From Chloroflexota bacterium (GTDB taxonomy: Bacteria; Chloroflexota; UBA11872), in contig JAJEDE010000002.1 in NCBI GenBank assembly GCA_022821645.1, positions 1 through 64,000 on the forward strand: a stretch of 64,000 nt of DNA, in the 5' to 3' direction. The stretch's first letter is position 1, and every line of letters starts with the position of its first letter. Under the pieces are notes generated by a model. That model did not search any database. It was not told the DNA's origin and worked only from the letters and a program-made list of their open reading frames with translations. Below are positions 1 through 8,098 of the stretch, piece by piece. Both the position numbers and the translations under genes were made by a program.

Positions 1-217
1 TTCGGGCTCTGCGCCAGCGTCTGGGCCGGGACGACCCTGCTCTCCCACGGTCTCTAACGACCAAGAAGCGATCGGTCTGTCCCGGCCCTTGCTGTGACCT
101 TGGCCAATCCAAGGTTCGAGAGAACGTACAAGAAGTGAGAAGTGAGAGCGGACGCAAATGCGAGGTCGGAGGGTTCGGGGCGTTGTGCAATGGTCTCTCG
201 GGGCGGGGGGCGACGGC
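1..217. other. Left-edge sequence without an assignable gene
   Basis: No supported gene. One forward frame is open from the first base to a TAA at about position 55-57 with a short hydrophobic stretch, so the C-terminal end of a truncated upstream gene is possible, but nothing identifies it. The stretch just before 217 leads into the -10-like box of the first leader RNA. Confidence 0.3.
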
Positions 218-314
218 TATGATGGGGGCAGAATCAAAGGGGCGGCCCCGGTGCGTGCAGCGGGGACGGATGAGATTGGGTCGGCTGGTGAGCCGATACA
301 GCAAAGGGGCGCCC
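218..314 (+). ncRNA. Candidate structured leader RNA, copy 1, with -10 box
   Basis: A TATGAT box (218-223) lies 16 nt before a stem in which GGGCG-G-CCCC (240-249, one bulged G) pairs with GGGGCGCCC (306-314). Inside is hairpin TCGGCT/AGCCGA (281-286/291-296, loop GGTG). The CCCCG at 246-250 can instead pair with CGGGG at 261-265, so the closing stem and an inner hairpin are mutually exclusive, as in a switch. A later hairpin CCGAAC/GTTCGG ends in the GGAG ribosome site (356-359) of the gene at 367. The element recurs at 714-807 and 40826-40922, always before a small coiled-coil/TM gene. I do not recognise it as a named RNA class. Confidence 0.55.
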
Positions 315-366
315 ACGTGCGAGAACAAGTCCGGAGCCGAACAGCAACCGTCGTTCGGAGTATCCG

Positions 367-684
367 ATGACGGCCGATTTGTCCGCGCTCGACATCGAGC
401 GACGCTTGACGGCAATCGAGTCTGCGCTGCCGACGTTTGCGACCAAAGCCGACATTCAGGCGCTGCGAGTCGAGATGCAGGCGATGCGGACTGAGTGGAA
501 GTCTGACCTTGGTGAGTTGCGGTCGGAGTGGAGGGCTGAGTTTGGGGAGTTGAAGGCCGAACTGCACGCGCGTGAGGCGCGGCTGATCAAGTGGGTTGCC
601 GGGCTGGTGGTGGCTGGGGCGGCTGCGGCGGCCGGGGTGGCTATTGCCGTGAACCAAGTTCTTGCGGCCGGCGTGGGGGGCTGA
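367..684 (+). CDS. Small coiled-coil protein with one C-terminal membrane segment, copy 1
   Basis: A 105-aa protein of unknown function. Residues 1-75 are heptad-rich, with the TKADIQALRVE pattern seen in bacterial DUF1640-like and phage XhlA-like coiled-coil proteins. Residues 76-100 (WVAGLVVAGAAAAAGVAIAV) form one hydrophobic helix, so a tail-anchored membrane protein that oligomerises through its coil is likely. The ATG at 367 has a GGAG seven nt upstream. It is a tandem paralogue of the 94-aa gene at 860; the extra 11 residues here are one more heptad block. Both follow the same structured leader. The family assignment is by pattern only. Confidence 0.7.
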   Translation: MTADLSALDIERRLTAIESALPTFATKADIQALRVEMQAMRTEWKSDLGELRSEWRAEFGELKAELHAREARLIKWVAGLVVAGAAAAAGVAIAVNQVLAAGVGG

Positions 685-713
685 TCGAGGCCCACGCAGG
701 ACGCGACATGGGC

Positions 714-807
714 TATGGACGCGGCTTCGAAGGGGCGGCCCCGGTGCGTGCAGCGGGGACGGATGAGATTGGGTCGGCTGATGAGCCGATACAGCAAAGG
801 GGCGCCC
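714..807 (+). ncRNA. Candidate structured leader RNA, copy 2
   Basis: Nearly identical to copy 1. The closing stem is 733-742 with 799-807, and the inner hairpin is TCGGCT (774-779)/AGCCGA (784-789) with loop GATG. A TATGGA box is at 714-719. The alternative CCCCG/CGGGG pairing is kept. A second hairpin, CCGAAC (830-835)/GTTCGG, precedes the start codon at 860 and would partly mask the ribosome site. Confidence 0.55.
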
Positions 808-859
808 AGGTGCGAGAACTGGTACCGAGCCGAACGGAAACCGGCGTTCGGGAAAACCG

Positions 860-1144
860 ATGACGGCCGATCTGTCCGCGCTCGACATCGAGCGACGATT
901 GACGGCGATCGAGGCCACGCTGCCGACGTTCGCGACGAAAGCGGACATTCACTCGCTGCGAACTGACATCCAGGCGATGCGGACTGAGTGGAAATCTGAC
1001 CTTGGCGAGATGAAGGCCGACCTGCACACGCGGGAGGCGCGGATGATCAAGTGGGTTGCAGGGCTGGTGGTGGCAGGTGCGGCCGCGGCGGCCGGGGTGG
1101 CGATTGCCGTGAACCAAATTCTTGCGGCCGGCGTGGGGGGCTGA
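860..1144 (+). CDS. Small coiled-coil protein with one C-terminal membrane segment, copy 2
   Basis: A 94-aa paralogue of the gene at 367, with very similar ends and an 11-residue deletion in the coiled coil. Residues about 65-90 form the single hydrophobic helix. The DNA of the leader and of both coding ends is duplicated together, so the duplicated unit is leader plus gene, about 490 bp. Function unknown; a holin/XhlA-like or DUF1640-like membrane protein is the closest pattern. It is followed by about 130 bp before the ATPase gene and could be co-transcribed with it. Confidence 0.7.
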   Translation: MTADLSALDIERRLTAIEATLPTFATKADIHSLRTDIQAMRTEWKSDLGEMKADLHTREARMIKWVAGLVVAGAAAAAGVAIAVNQILAAGVGG

Positions 1145-1276
1145 TCAGGGCCGTCGGGCGGTGGGGCCGGGTGTCGGCGGTACACTTGATCAGGGTCAGG
1201 AGGGTCACGGCTAGCAGACCCGTGGGATTCGTCCCCCTGGCCACGTTCTTTTCTCAACGCCAGCCCTGAGGTAGCC

Positions 1277-2914
1277 GTGAGTACGGAGAACGCGGGCCGC
1301 GACTTCCCCGGCGAATACCGCCTGGACGTTGAAGACTTCGGGCCGATTGCCAAGGCCAGCGTGGACCTTAGGCCGCTGACGGTTTTTATTGGTCCGAGCA
1401 ATACGGGAAAGTCGTACTTGGCGATTCTGGTGTATGCGCTACATCAATGCTTACAGCAGGTCAATATCTATCCGTATGGACCAAGGCCACGCTATCGATC
1501 TGAACCACTAGCATCCGAAGTGCACGCGTTGCTCGATGCTGATGATAATAGCTACACCATACTGGACAGTTTCCGTAACTGGATTATTGATCGATACGAC
1601 AATAGATTTCAACAGCGTTTGGCCTTTGATATCGACTCCGATTCAGAGTCCGAAAGGAATGAGACCAAAACTGATTCGTGGAATGTTCTTCCCAAGGATT
1701 TGGAGTCCTATCTGCGATCCGCTTTTCAGAAAGCACCCGGCGTTGGTCGATCTGCCCTGCGGGAAATCGGGCGGTGCTTTGGCGTCGATTACACGCGATC
1801 ACTAGTGAGACGATCAGGCTCCGGTTCCTTTGCGAAGGTTGCTTTGTCCATTCCACGGTTATCTGGAGATGAAATAGTCAAGTACGAGTTCCGTCTACAT
1901 GATGATCGCGTCGAACTATTTGGGGAAATTGGGGGTAAGCAATCGCTCTCGAGTGAGATTGATGACCTCGATGAACTGACTGACAGACGGGCTTACGCGA
2001 GAAGGTATCAAGTTCTTCCAGACAGCGGGTATGAGGAACTTAAGTACTCACTTTCCCGTGTAGCCGAGGATATATTCGTTTCGTTACTTAGACCGATATG
2101 CCGTAGCGCCTATTACTTGCCGGCCGATCGTACGGGCGTAATGCACAGCCATCAGGTCGTAGTGAGCACATTAATACAGAATGCTACGACGGCGGGACTC
2201 AACCCATCTTCTGGCATACCGATACTGTCGGGAGTGCTTGCAGACTTTCTGAGTCAGCTCATCGAGATGAGTGCGGAACGTGAGCGCATCCGACTAAGTT
2301 CACCATACGATACATCAGCCGTAAGCGAGAAGTTGGCTAGGCAGCTAGAACAGGATCTCCTCGGTGGGGTCGTTGAGGTGGAGGGCAAAGCGACCGGCTA
2401 TCCAACCTTTGACTATCGCCCGACAGGCTGGGGCGAGTCCTTGCCGTTGATGCGAGCCTCGTCGATGGTCTCAGAGCTTGCGCCGGTCGTGCTCTATTTG
2501 CGACACCTCGTTCGACGAGACGACGTCGTCATAATTGAGGAGCCAGAGTCGCACCTGCACCCCGCAATGCAGGTCGAATTTACGCGGCAGCTTGCGGGCC
2601 TGGTGCGAGCCGGGATTCGAGTGATTGTGACGACGCATAGCGAGTGGGTGCTGCAAGAGTTGGCCAACGTGGTGCGTGCGTCGGCGCTACCGGAAGGGGA
2701 GCGAAAGGGGATCGCCGGGGGCGACGTGGCGCTGGATGCCAGCCAGGTCGGAGCCTGGTTCTTCAAGCCAGACCCGAACGGCGAGGGTTCCACGGTAAGC
2801 GAGATCGGTCTGGACGAGGAGTCCGGCCTTTACCCGACCGACTTCGAAGAGGTGGCCCGCGCGATGCACAACGATTGGGCGGAGATTTTCAGCCGGCTTG
2901 GGGAGGCTGAGTGA
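1277..2914 (+). CDS. AAA/ABC-class ATPase of a probable two-gene defence cassette
   Basis: 545 aa, OLD/RecF-like ATPase (AAA_15/AAA_21 type). Walker A is GPSNTGKS (residues 39-46). Walker B is VVIIEEPESHLHP (about 413-425), carrying the catalytic glutamate typical of ABC-class ATPases, followed by the TTHSEW switch histidine (about 452). The middle, roughly residues 60-390, is unassigned insert. The chosen start is GTG at 1277, because the conserved strand-P-loop follows directly. The stop overlaps the start of the next gene by 4 bp (GTGA), implying translational coupling. Composition is less GC-rich than the neighbours, consistent with transfer. Such ATPases are common partners in anti-phage systems (OLD, Gabija, Septu, PARIS types); the exact system is not identifiable here. 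Confidence 0.85.
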   Translation: MSTENAGRDFPGEYRLDVEDFGPIAKASVDLRPLTVFIGPSNTGKSYLAILVYALHQCLQQVNIYPYGPRPRYRSEPLASEVHALLDADDNSYTILDSFRNWIIDRYDNRFQQRLAFDIDSDSESERNETKTDSWNVLPKDLESYLRSAFQKAPGVGRSALREIGRCFGVDYTRSLVRRSGSGSFAKVALSIPRLSGDEIVKYEFRLHDDRVELFGEIGGKQSLSSEIDDLDELTDRRAYARRYQVLPDSGYEELKYSLSRVAEDIFVSLLRPICRSAYYLPADRTGVMHSHQVVVSTLIQNATTAGLNPSSGIPILSGVLADFLSQLIEMSAERERIRLSSPYDTSAVSEKLARQLEQDLLGGVVEVEGKATGYPTFDYRPTGWGESLPLMRASSMVSELAPVVLYLRHLVRRDDVVIIEEPESHLHPAMQVEFTRQLAGLVRAGIRVIVTTHSEWVLQELANVVRASALPEGERKGIAGGDVALDASQVGAWFFKPDPNGEGSTVSEIGLDEESGLYPTDFEEVARAMHNDWAEIFSRLGEAE

Positions 2915-3384
2915 GCGGACTCGTTCAATCGGTCCGCGCAGAGGTGAAGTGCGAATGCGAGGCCACGCGGATTCAAAAAGAGGGCTGCGGAGTATCCCTA
3001 GATGGAGCACCAACAGACCGCCTGATCGTTGACTTGGATCATCCAAACTCGCCTCTCCCACCACCGAACCAGCGGTGCGACTACCTAGTGGTTGTAGAAG
3101 ACAGTTCGGGTGCTGGATGTCTAGCTCCGATTGAGTTGTCGAGTGGTCGCTTTCAGGTCGGCAAGTTTGTAGAGCAGCTACGAGCAGGATCTAGAGCCGC
3201 AGAGCATATTGTGCCCGCAGGCGTCGCCGTCAGTTTCAGACCAATCGCAGTCTATGGGGGAAGCATCCACAAGAATGAGAGGACGAGGTTGCGGCAGGGC
3301 TATAGCAAGGTGAGCTTTCGTGGCATGCGTGAGACTCCCCGCCTGCTGAAGTGCGGTTCAAGACTGACCCAAGCACTTCGATAG
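2911..3384 (+). CDS. Small PD-(D/E)XK-nuclease-like partner of the ATPase
   Basis: 157 aa, GTG start overlapping the ATPase stop. The core CDYLVVVED...APIELSSGRF...FVEQL resembles a PD-(D/E)XK nuclease: an Asp (57) on one strand, Glu75 on the next in an IEL-x-x-G context where nucleases usually read VELKGG, then a helix with EQL. The canonical Lys after Glu is Ser, so it may be a degenerate or atypical nuclease, or a substrate-recognition subunit. Family is inferred from pattern only; I know no named family. The strict overlap indicates the two proteins are made together. Confidence 0.6.
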   Translation: MSGLVQSVRAEVKCECEATRIQKEGCGVSLDGAPTDRLIVDLDHPNSPLPPPNQRCDYLVVVEDSSGAGCLAPIELSSGRFQVGKFVEQLRAGSRAAEHIVPAGVAVSFRPIAVYGGSIHKNERTRLRQGYSKVSFRGMRETPRLLKCGSRLTQALR

Positions 3385-3505
3385 CGAGGCCATACGTCGG
3401 CCATAGAGCATCTCGGAATATTCCATCATTCGACTGAGCATGGCGTTGAAGTTCGGGCGGTAGATGGCGAACGGCTAGTAGGAACGAATCAGGACGGGCT
3501 CGGTC
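3380..3505 (-). pseudogene. Remnant of an MNT nucleotidyltransferase 3' end
   Basis: The reverse strand reads LIRSY-stop-PFAIYRPNFNAMLSRMMEYSEMLY, which lines up with the C-terminus of the intact MNT antitoxin at 5561-5905 (LIRSADVLARYRQNPNSMLSRMLEDSEVLY). There is an in-frame stop and no N-terminal nucleotidyltransferase motif. It is a leftover of a second HEPN/MNT-type module. Confidence 0.5.
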
Positions 3506-3564
3506 CACGGGAACGGCGGGAGATAGCGCGGCGCGGTGGTTTGGCAGACCGCCCTTCGCGCCGC

Positions 3565-3870
3565 CAAAATACGCGAAACCCCCGTGACGAGGGCTTCACT
3601 GCCAGCCGGCGATTCGGCTGGTGCGGTTATGAGATTGTCGCTGGCCAAGCATTGGTGGTCAAGGTCCGGCTCGGCCTGCACAGGTCTAGTCACCGGTACG
3701 GGCTGTCGCACAACGCGCCCTAGTACAGATTCAGGCCGTCAATGTAAACGTTGACCGCTCGCACGGGCGTCACCCCACAAAGGCCGCCCATGAACCCAAG
3801 AAATATGCGAAGCCCCCGTAAGGGGGCTTCACGTCCGACCGGCGATTCGGCCGGGGCAGTGCATATAAGG
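3565..3870. repeat. Two tandem copies of a two-hairpin element
   Basis: Copy 1 is about 3567-3627 and copy 2 about 3803-3863. Each has hairpin I (copy 2: GAAGCCCCC 3809-3817/GGGGGCTTC 3822-3830, loop GTAA) followed closely by hairpin II with loop GCGATT (copy 1 arms CCAGCCG/CGGCTGG; copy 2 CCGACCG/CGGCCGG). One A-T pair in hairpin II of copy 1 is G-C in copy 2, while the loop is unchanged. No T-run follows, so these are not classic terminators. The DNA between the copies (about 3631-3800) is unrelated and has no supported gene. Confidence 0.5.
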
Positions 3871-4032
3871 TGGCTGATGCAGTGCCGGGTGTCAAGTTTC
3901 AGCACCGGCAAGCGGTGGAATCAAACCGTGGGATGGCTAGATAGATAGATTAGCCACAGAAGCGTCGTGCGATTCCGGTAATGATCTGCGGGCGATATTA
4001 TACGTTAGGCTTCCCGCAGTTTGGCGATCGGA

Positions 4033-5076
4033 CTACTTTAAGGCTGATCTACTGGTCTGGTTGCAGAGTGCCGAGGCCATGTTGATAAACGGGCCAATCG
4101 ACTTACCAAGTATTGCAAAACCAGCATCATGTGGTGGGAGTATGCGTAAGTGGCTAACCGCCATTCCGTTTAGAGCAAAAGCGCAGCCATTTATGTTTAC
4201 GATATAAAAGCGCTTTCGCTGACACTCGACTATGACCTCATCCACTCGGAAAGGCCACTCATCGGAAAACTCCGACTTTGTAACCTTACGTGTTGGCCAC
4301 TTACCGGATAGAATCTCGTCCTCGGATCTCTCAATCAAATTCCAATCGTCTTGTGCATAGGTCGGTACAGAGCGTCGATAATCAATGGTTCCAAGTTCTT
4401 CATCGCGAAGGTTGCGGAAATCCGTATATTCACCTGAAGATTGACTGATCCTTCCGTTTCGATCAGCGTGACCACCAATGGTGAATTGTAGAGAAATGGC
4501 TCTTACGAGACGCTCCAGTCTGCCAATCAATTTGGAGTGAACTCGTGGATAGTAGTCTCGATAAAGAAATTCCAAGTTATTCACATACGGTGTAATGTCC
4601 TCAATGCTGAACTCGAGAGCCTTCCATTCACTTCTCGGGTCAATTGGTCCCAAATTGCTGCCGGCAACAATATCGAGATTGTAGTAGCGACCGGTCTTGC
4701 CAAACAATGAAAGAATTCTAATACATTCCTTCAGCGTGTGATCTGATGTAATGAACTCGAACTCACGCTTGATGAGAGGGCGAGATGTGCCACCGTAATA
4801 GTCTGCACAGATCTTCTCAAGTAGATTTTCCAAGTCATGGCCAAGATTCTTCATATATCTCATATCTGGAAATGATCCACTGTGATCCTCATATATCAGT
4901 GAAATATAACATTTCATTAGTCGCTCTAGCCCACTTGCCATCAGTTGATGGGGCACATGGTAAAGGTCATTGCCGATGTTTATCTCCTGTAAGGAGCCGA
5001 AGCCGTACTTTATCAATTCGTGTGATATCCGCAACTCTTCAAGAAGAGAAGCATATCTTTCAAGTGCTGTGCTCAA
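4033..5076 (-). CDS. Uncharacterised AT-richer protein with HEPN-like N-terminal helices
   Basis: 347 aa, not recognised. Residues about 40-100 (GLERLMKCYISLIYED...LGHDLENLLEKI) resemble the helical HEPN/RES-associated pattern in which a helix pair ends in GHDL-x-x-LL. No clear R-x4-6-H ribonuclease motif is visible. The rest is soluble mixed alpha/beta without membrane segments. Base composition is clearly lower in GC than the chromosome, and it sits between a broken MNT remnant and an intact HEPN/MNT module, so recent acquisition as part of the defence island is likely. Start ATG at 5076. Confidence 0.6.
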   Translation of the reverse strand: MSTALERYASLLEELRISHELIKYGFGSLQEINIGNDLYHVPHQLMASGLERLMKCYISLIYEDHSGSFPDMRYMKNLGHDLENLLEKICADYYGGTSRPLIKREFEFITSDHTLKECIRILSLFGKTGRYYNLDIVAGSNLGPIDPRSEWKALEFSIEDITPYVNNLEFLYRDYYPRVHSKLIGRLERLVRAISLQFTIGGHADRNGRISQSSGEYTDFRNLRDEELGTIDYRRSVPTYAQDDWNLIERSEDEILSGKWPTRKVTKSEFSDEWPFRVDEVIVECQRKRFYIVNINGCAFALNGMAVSHLRILPPHDAGFAILGKSIGPFINMASALCNQTSRSALK

Positions 5077-5193
5077 AACGTCTCCTCAGGCAAGGACCGA
5101 CAGGGCCCAGCTTGGATCAGAGCCGACTGTGTGTGGGTCATTGCTGACGCAAAAGCCCGACTGGTCCTAATGCATGGACGCTCAAGACCAGGT

Positions 5194-5580
5194 CTATTCG
5201 AAAGCCACGACATAAGTGGCAATTTGCTGAGCCAGTTGAATAGCCTCTTGAGCCTTTTCGATGTTGGGTTCCGGGGCGGCCTCGGATGGGTAGCGTACGG
5301 TGGCTACGTAGGGGTTCAGAGTGACGGCGGCGGGCCTGAGGTCGGCAAGGGCTGGATCGAGGTCCGCGCAGAGGTTGATGAGATAACCGAGCTCATGCAC
5401 GAATCGGAACGGGATGTCGTGGGCGACGAGGTAGCCCTTCAGGTACTTCTCCGCGCATTGCTGGGCGTGAAAGCAGGCCATGTCGGAGAGCGGCCGGTCC
5501 GGGCCGAGCGCGCGGCGGGCCAGTTCCAGGTCGGCGTCGGCTTTGGCGAACCAGGCGAGCTCAGGCCGCTTGTCGCTCAT
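5194..5580 (-). CDS. HEPN-domain toxin-like protein of a HEPN/MNT pair
   Basis: 128 aa, HEPN family (COG2250 type). The signature FHAQQCAEKYLKGYL (about residues 37-51) and the following HELGYLINLC match the second and third HEPN helices. It overlaps the upstream MNT gene by 20 bp, the standard arrangement of MNT antitoxin before HEPN toxin. In this class the HEPN protein acts as, or derives from, an RNase neutralised by AMP transfer from the MNT partner. The strict R-x4-6-H motif is not evident, so RNase activity is uncertain. Confidence 0.8.
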   Translation of the reverse strand: MSDKRPELAWFAKADADLELARRALGPDRPLSDMACFHAQQCAEKYLKGYLVAHDIPFRFVHELGYLINLCADLDPALADLRPAAVTLNPYVATVRYPSEAAPEPNIEKAQEAIQLAQQIATYVVAFE

Positions 5581-5905
5581 AGAGCACTTCGGAGTCTTCG
5601 AGCATGCGGCTGAGCATGGAGTTGGGGTTCTGGCGGTATCTGGCGAGCACGTCGGCTGAGCGGATCAGGATGTCGACGGGCAGGACGAAGTTCTCGGCGA
5701 TGGCGAGCCGGATGGCGTAGCCGTCGCGGCCCTCTTCGTCGTTGTGGCGTAGGACGATCATGAGGTCCAAGTCACTGTTTTCGTCGTCTTCGCCGCGGGC
5801 GACGCTGCCGAAGAGGATGATTTGCTCAGGTTGGAAACGCTCGACGATGAGCTCCGTGATGGCCTGGATGGTGTCGCGGTTTAGGGGATCTTCGACGATG
5901 GGCAT
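5561..5905 (-). CDS. MNT-type minimal nucleotidyltransferase antitoxin
   Basis: 114 aa. It has the polymerase-beta-fold motif GSVARG (33-38) followed by SDLDLMIVL, giving the metal-binding Asp pair (45 and 47). Length is typical for minimal nucleotidyltransferases. It begins 5 bp after the stop of the truncated methylase gene and overlaps the HEPN gene downstream. Known members adenylylate the HEPN partner to silence it. A broken paralogue lies at 3380-3505. Confidence 0.85.
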   Translation of the reverse strand: MPIVEDPLNRDTIQAITELIVERFQPEQIILFGSVARGEDDENSDLDLMIVLRHNDEEGRDGYAIRLAIAENFVLPVDILIRSADVLARYRQNPNSMLSRMLEDSEVLYERQAA

Positions 5906-5909
5906 GGGG

Positions 5910-7685
5910 CTAGACCGCCACCTGGGATTCGGTATCGCCGGCTGCCAGGGCGTTCATGTAGGCGAGGATAAGGTCTTTCGTGCGGAAACTGCCGAACTCG
6001 GCTTGGTCCTGGCGTTGGATGATGGGGAAGGTGGAGAGGATGTAGGCGGCGTCGTGGCGGGTGAGGCCGTAGAGGTGGAAGTAGAGAGCGTCGAGGCGGG
6101 CTCGGAGGTGGCGGCGCTCCTCGGGGTCCCAGGGGAAGGGTGGGCCGTGGTGGTTGAGGTCGCGGGCGAAGGGGGCCATGTCGTCGGAGGTGTAGGTGAG
6201 GCGGAGGACGTGGTCGCGGACGAGGTCGGCGGCGGTGCGCTGGCCGAAGGGGCGGTGGTAGGCGTCGGCGGGGAGTACGGGTAACTGCTCAACCACGAAC
6301 CAGTTCAGGTGTTGGCCCTGAACTTTCTGACGGGCAATGAAGTCGAATGCGAAAGAGTTCAGGCAGGCAGCCCAATGCCAAGCGTTTTCCTGGTAAACCG
6401 CAATGTCGTCAGCGTCGGGCATCAGCATCGGCAGTGTGTTTCCGACGCCTGAACGCGGGATGATCGAGGCGATCATGGTTCGGACGTTGGTTGGCGCGGT
6501 GACGTCCTTGAATCCCACCGCCCATTCCAAGCCTTCGGGCCAGTCGGCCTCTTGCTTGTCCACCCAGAATTGAGGGGCAGGAAGCCAAGCAGGGTCGGCG
6601 TGTTCCTCTGGCGTAGATTCGCGGGGCTGGGCGGGTCGGTTCAAGTTGTCGGGATTCACCACCACACTGGCGGCGCGGTGATCAAATGCCTGCACCATCT
6701 TGCCCTCGTACAGGGGTAGATAGAGGACCTGGCCGCGCTTCCAGCGATTGCCCTGGACCGGGTAGAAGCCGTCGTCTTCGAGTTGCGCCGATGTGCGGAA
6801 GAGGTGGGAGTCGTTGGTCATGTCCAGCATGCGGACGTAGCGGACGGGCCAGACTTTGCGTTCGGCGTCGCCGGAGCGGTCCACGAGGACACGGTGGCGC
6901 TGGTAGATGCGGCGGGTAAGGTCGGCGTCGCGGCGGGTGCGGAAGACGGGGGCGGTGCCGGTGTTGGGGTTGACGCGGGCGAAGTCGTCAGGCGACAGGG
7001 TGAAGGCGCGTTCGGGATCGGTGATGGTGTCGGTGTCGTGCAGGAAGAAGGCGCAGGTGGTTTCGGGGAACGTGCGCTCCATGCCGCCGACGATGAGGGC
7101 GCAGAACTTGAATGAGGCGTGGATGTCCTTGAAGAAGATTTTCCGGTTCTCGAAGTCGTAGATGCCGGCGACGCGGCCGGTGGTGGAAACGGACTGGAAG
7201 AAGCGGGCGGCGGTGCGGTCGGCGTAGATGCCGGAGGGGGTGAGGAGGCCGACGAGGCCGCCGGGTTTGACGAGGCGGAGGGAGCGTTCGACGAAGAGGG
7301 AGTAGAGGTTGATGTCGCCGCCGCCGAGCAAGGGGTAGTGGCCGGAGGCGCGGACGACTTTGCCGAGCTGGTCGGCGCGGGCCTTGGCGGCATCGAAGGC
7401 CGCGGCCAGCGGGTCGCCCTGGTCACGCAGGCGCTTGATGCCTTCACGGCGGGCGGCGGCGGTGGAGGCGCGGGCCAAGTCAGGATCGCGGGTGGCGAAC
7501 CACTCGACTTCCTGGAGCTTGATGCGGTCCCAGGGGGGATTGCCGATGACGGCGTCGAAGCCGCCCTGGGGGGTGTGGTTTTGCCAGTGGCGCCAGACGC
7601 CGGGGAAGGCAGCCTCCCAGTGGAGGAAGGACTCGGTTTTGGCTGTGGATTTTGTCTTTTGGAGGAGAGTGGTGAAGGCGGGGTC
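5910..7685 (-). pseudogene. 5'-truncated Eco57I-like DNA methylase/R-M gene
   Basis: The frame is open to 7991, but the first ~100 codons encode translated intergenic repeats (modules A, B, C and D), and the apparent ATG falls inside a C hairpin. Homologous protein begins near 7685. It contains FDAVIGNPPWDRIK with the NPPW catalytic motif of N6-adenine methylases, then the family sequence through to the C-terminus (about 590 aa). The N-terminal part, including the AdoMet motif I region, is missing, so activity is unlikely. Full-length relatives are large Eco57I/PglX-like proteins. Repeat invasion or a deletion at the repeat appears to have removed the 5' half. It is followed directly by the MNT/HEPN pair. 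Confidence 0.7.
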
Positions 7686-8098
7686 TGGTTCTTCCTGCGT
7701 TGGGTGCTGGGGCGCGCAATCACGACCGGAAGACCCCTCACCCCCGGATCGAGTCCGGGGCAGGCTCTGACCCTCTCCCCCGGGAGAGGGAATAGACGGC
7801 GGCTCCAGTTTGGTTGCTGGGGAAGGTGGTTCGACACGGGCCTGCGAGGGACTACGGCCCGGCTCACCACGAACGGTGGGGGTGGGTGGGGTTGGTTGCC
7901 AGGGGTGGCTTGGGTGCCCTTTTGTGGTGGGCTGCTGCTGGGTCCCGGCCGGGGACGCCGGGATGGCGGAGGGAGAAGACGGGTGGGTCACAGACCCACC
8001 CCTACGAAAGATTGGAACCTGGCGGGGTCGGCCGTGACAGGGGGCGGGGTTGGGCGGAAACTAGGGGTTGATTGGGGACCGCAGGGCTGGGATGGCAG
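7686..8098. repeat. Mosaic intergenic repeats D-A-G-B-C
   Basis: In order: D (about 7738-7791, with CTCTCCCCCGGGAGAG), A (7829-7880), a G-like piece (GGTTGCCAGGGGTGGC, about 7895-7912), B (about 7931-7970) and C, a 9-bp perfect hairpin GGGTGGGTC (7981-7989)/GACCCACCC (7993-8001) followed by CCTACG. No gene other than the truncated methylase frame and the start of the reductase. Confidence 0.6.

Noticed and set aside
3809-3830. Rho-independent terminator
   Set aside because: A strong hairpin but no following T-run, and it is repeated with a second hairpin attached.
3567-3870. CRISPR array
   Set aside because: Only two units, 236 bp apart, with internal hairpins and no spacer structure.
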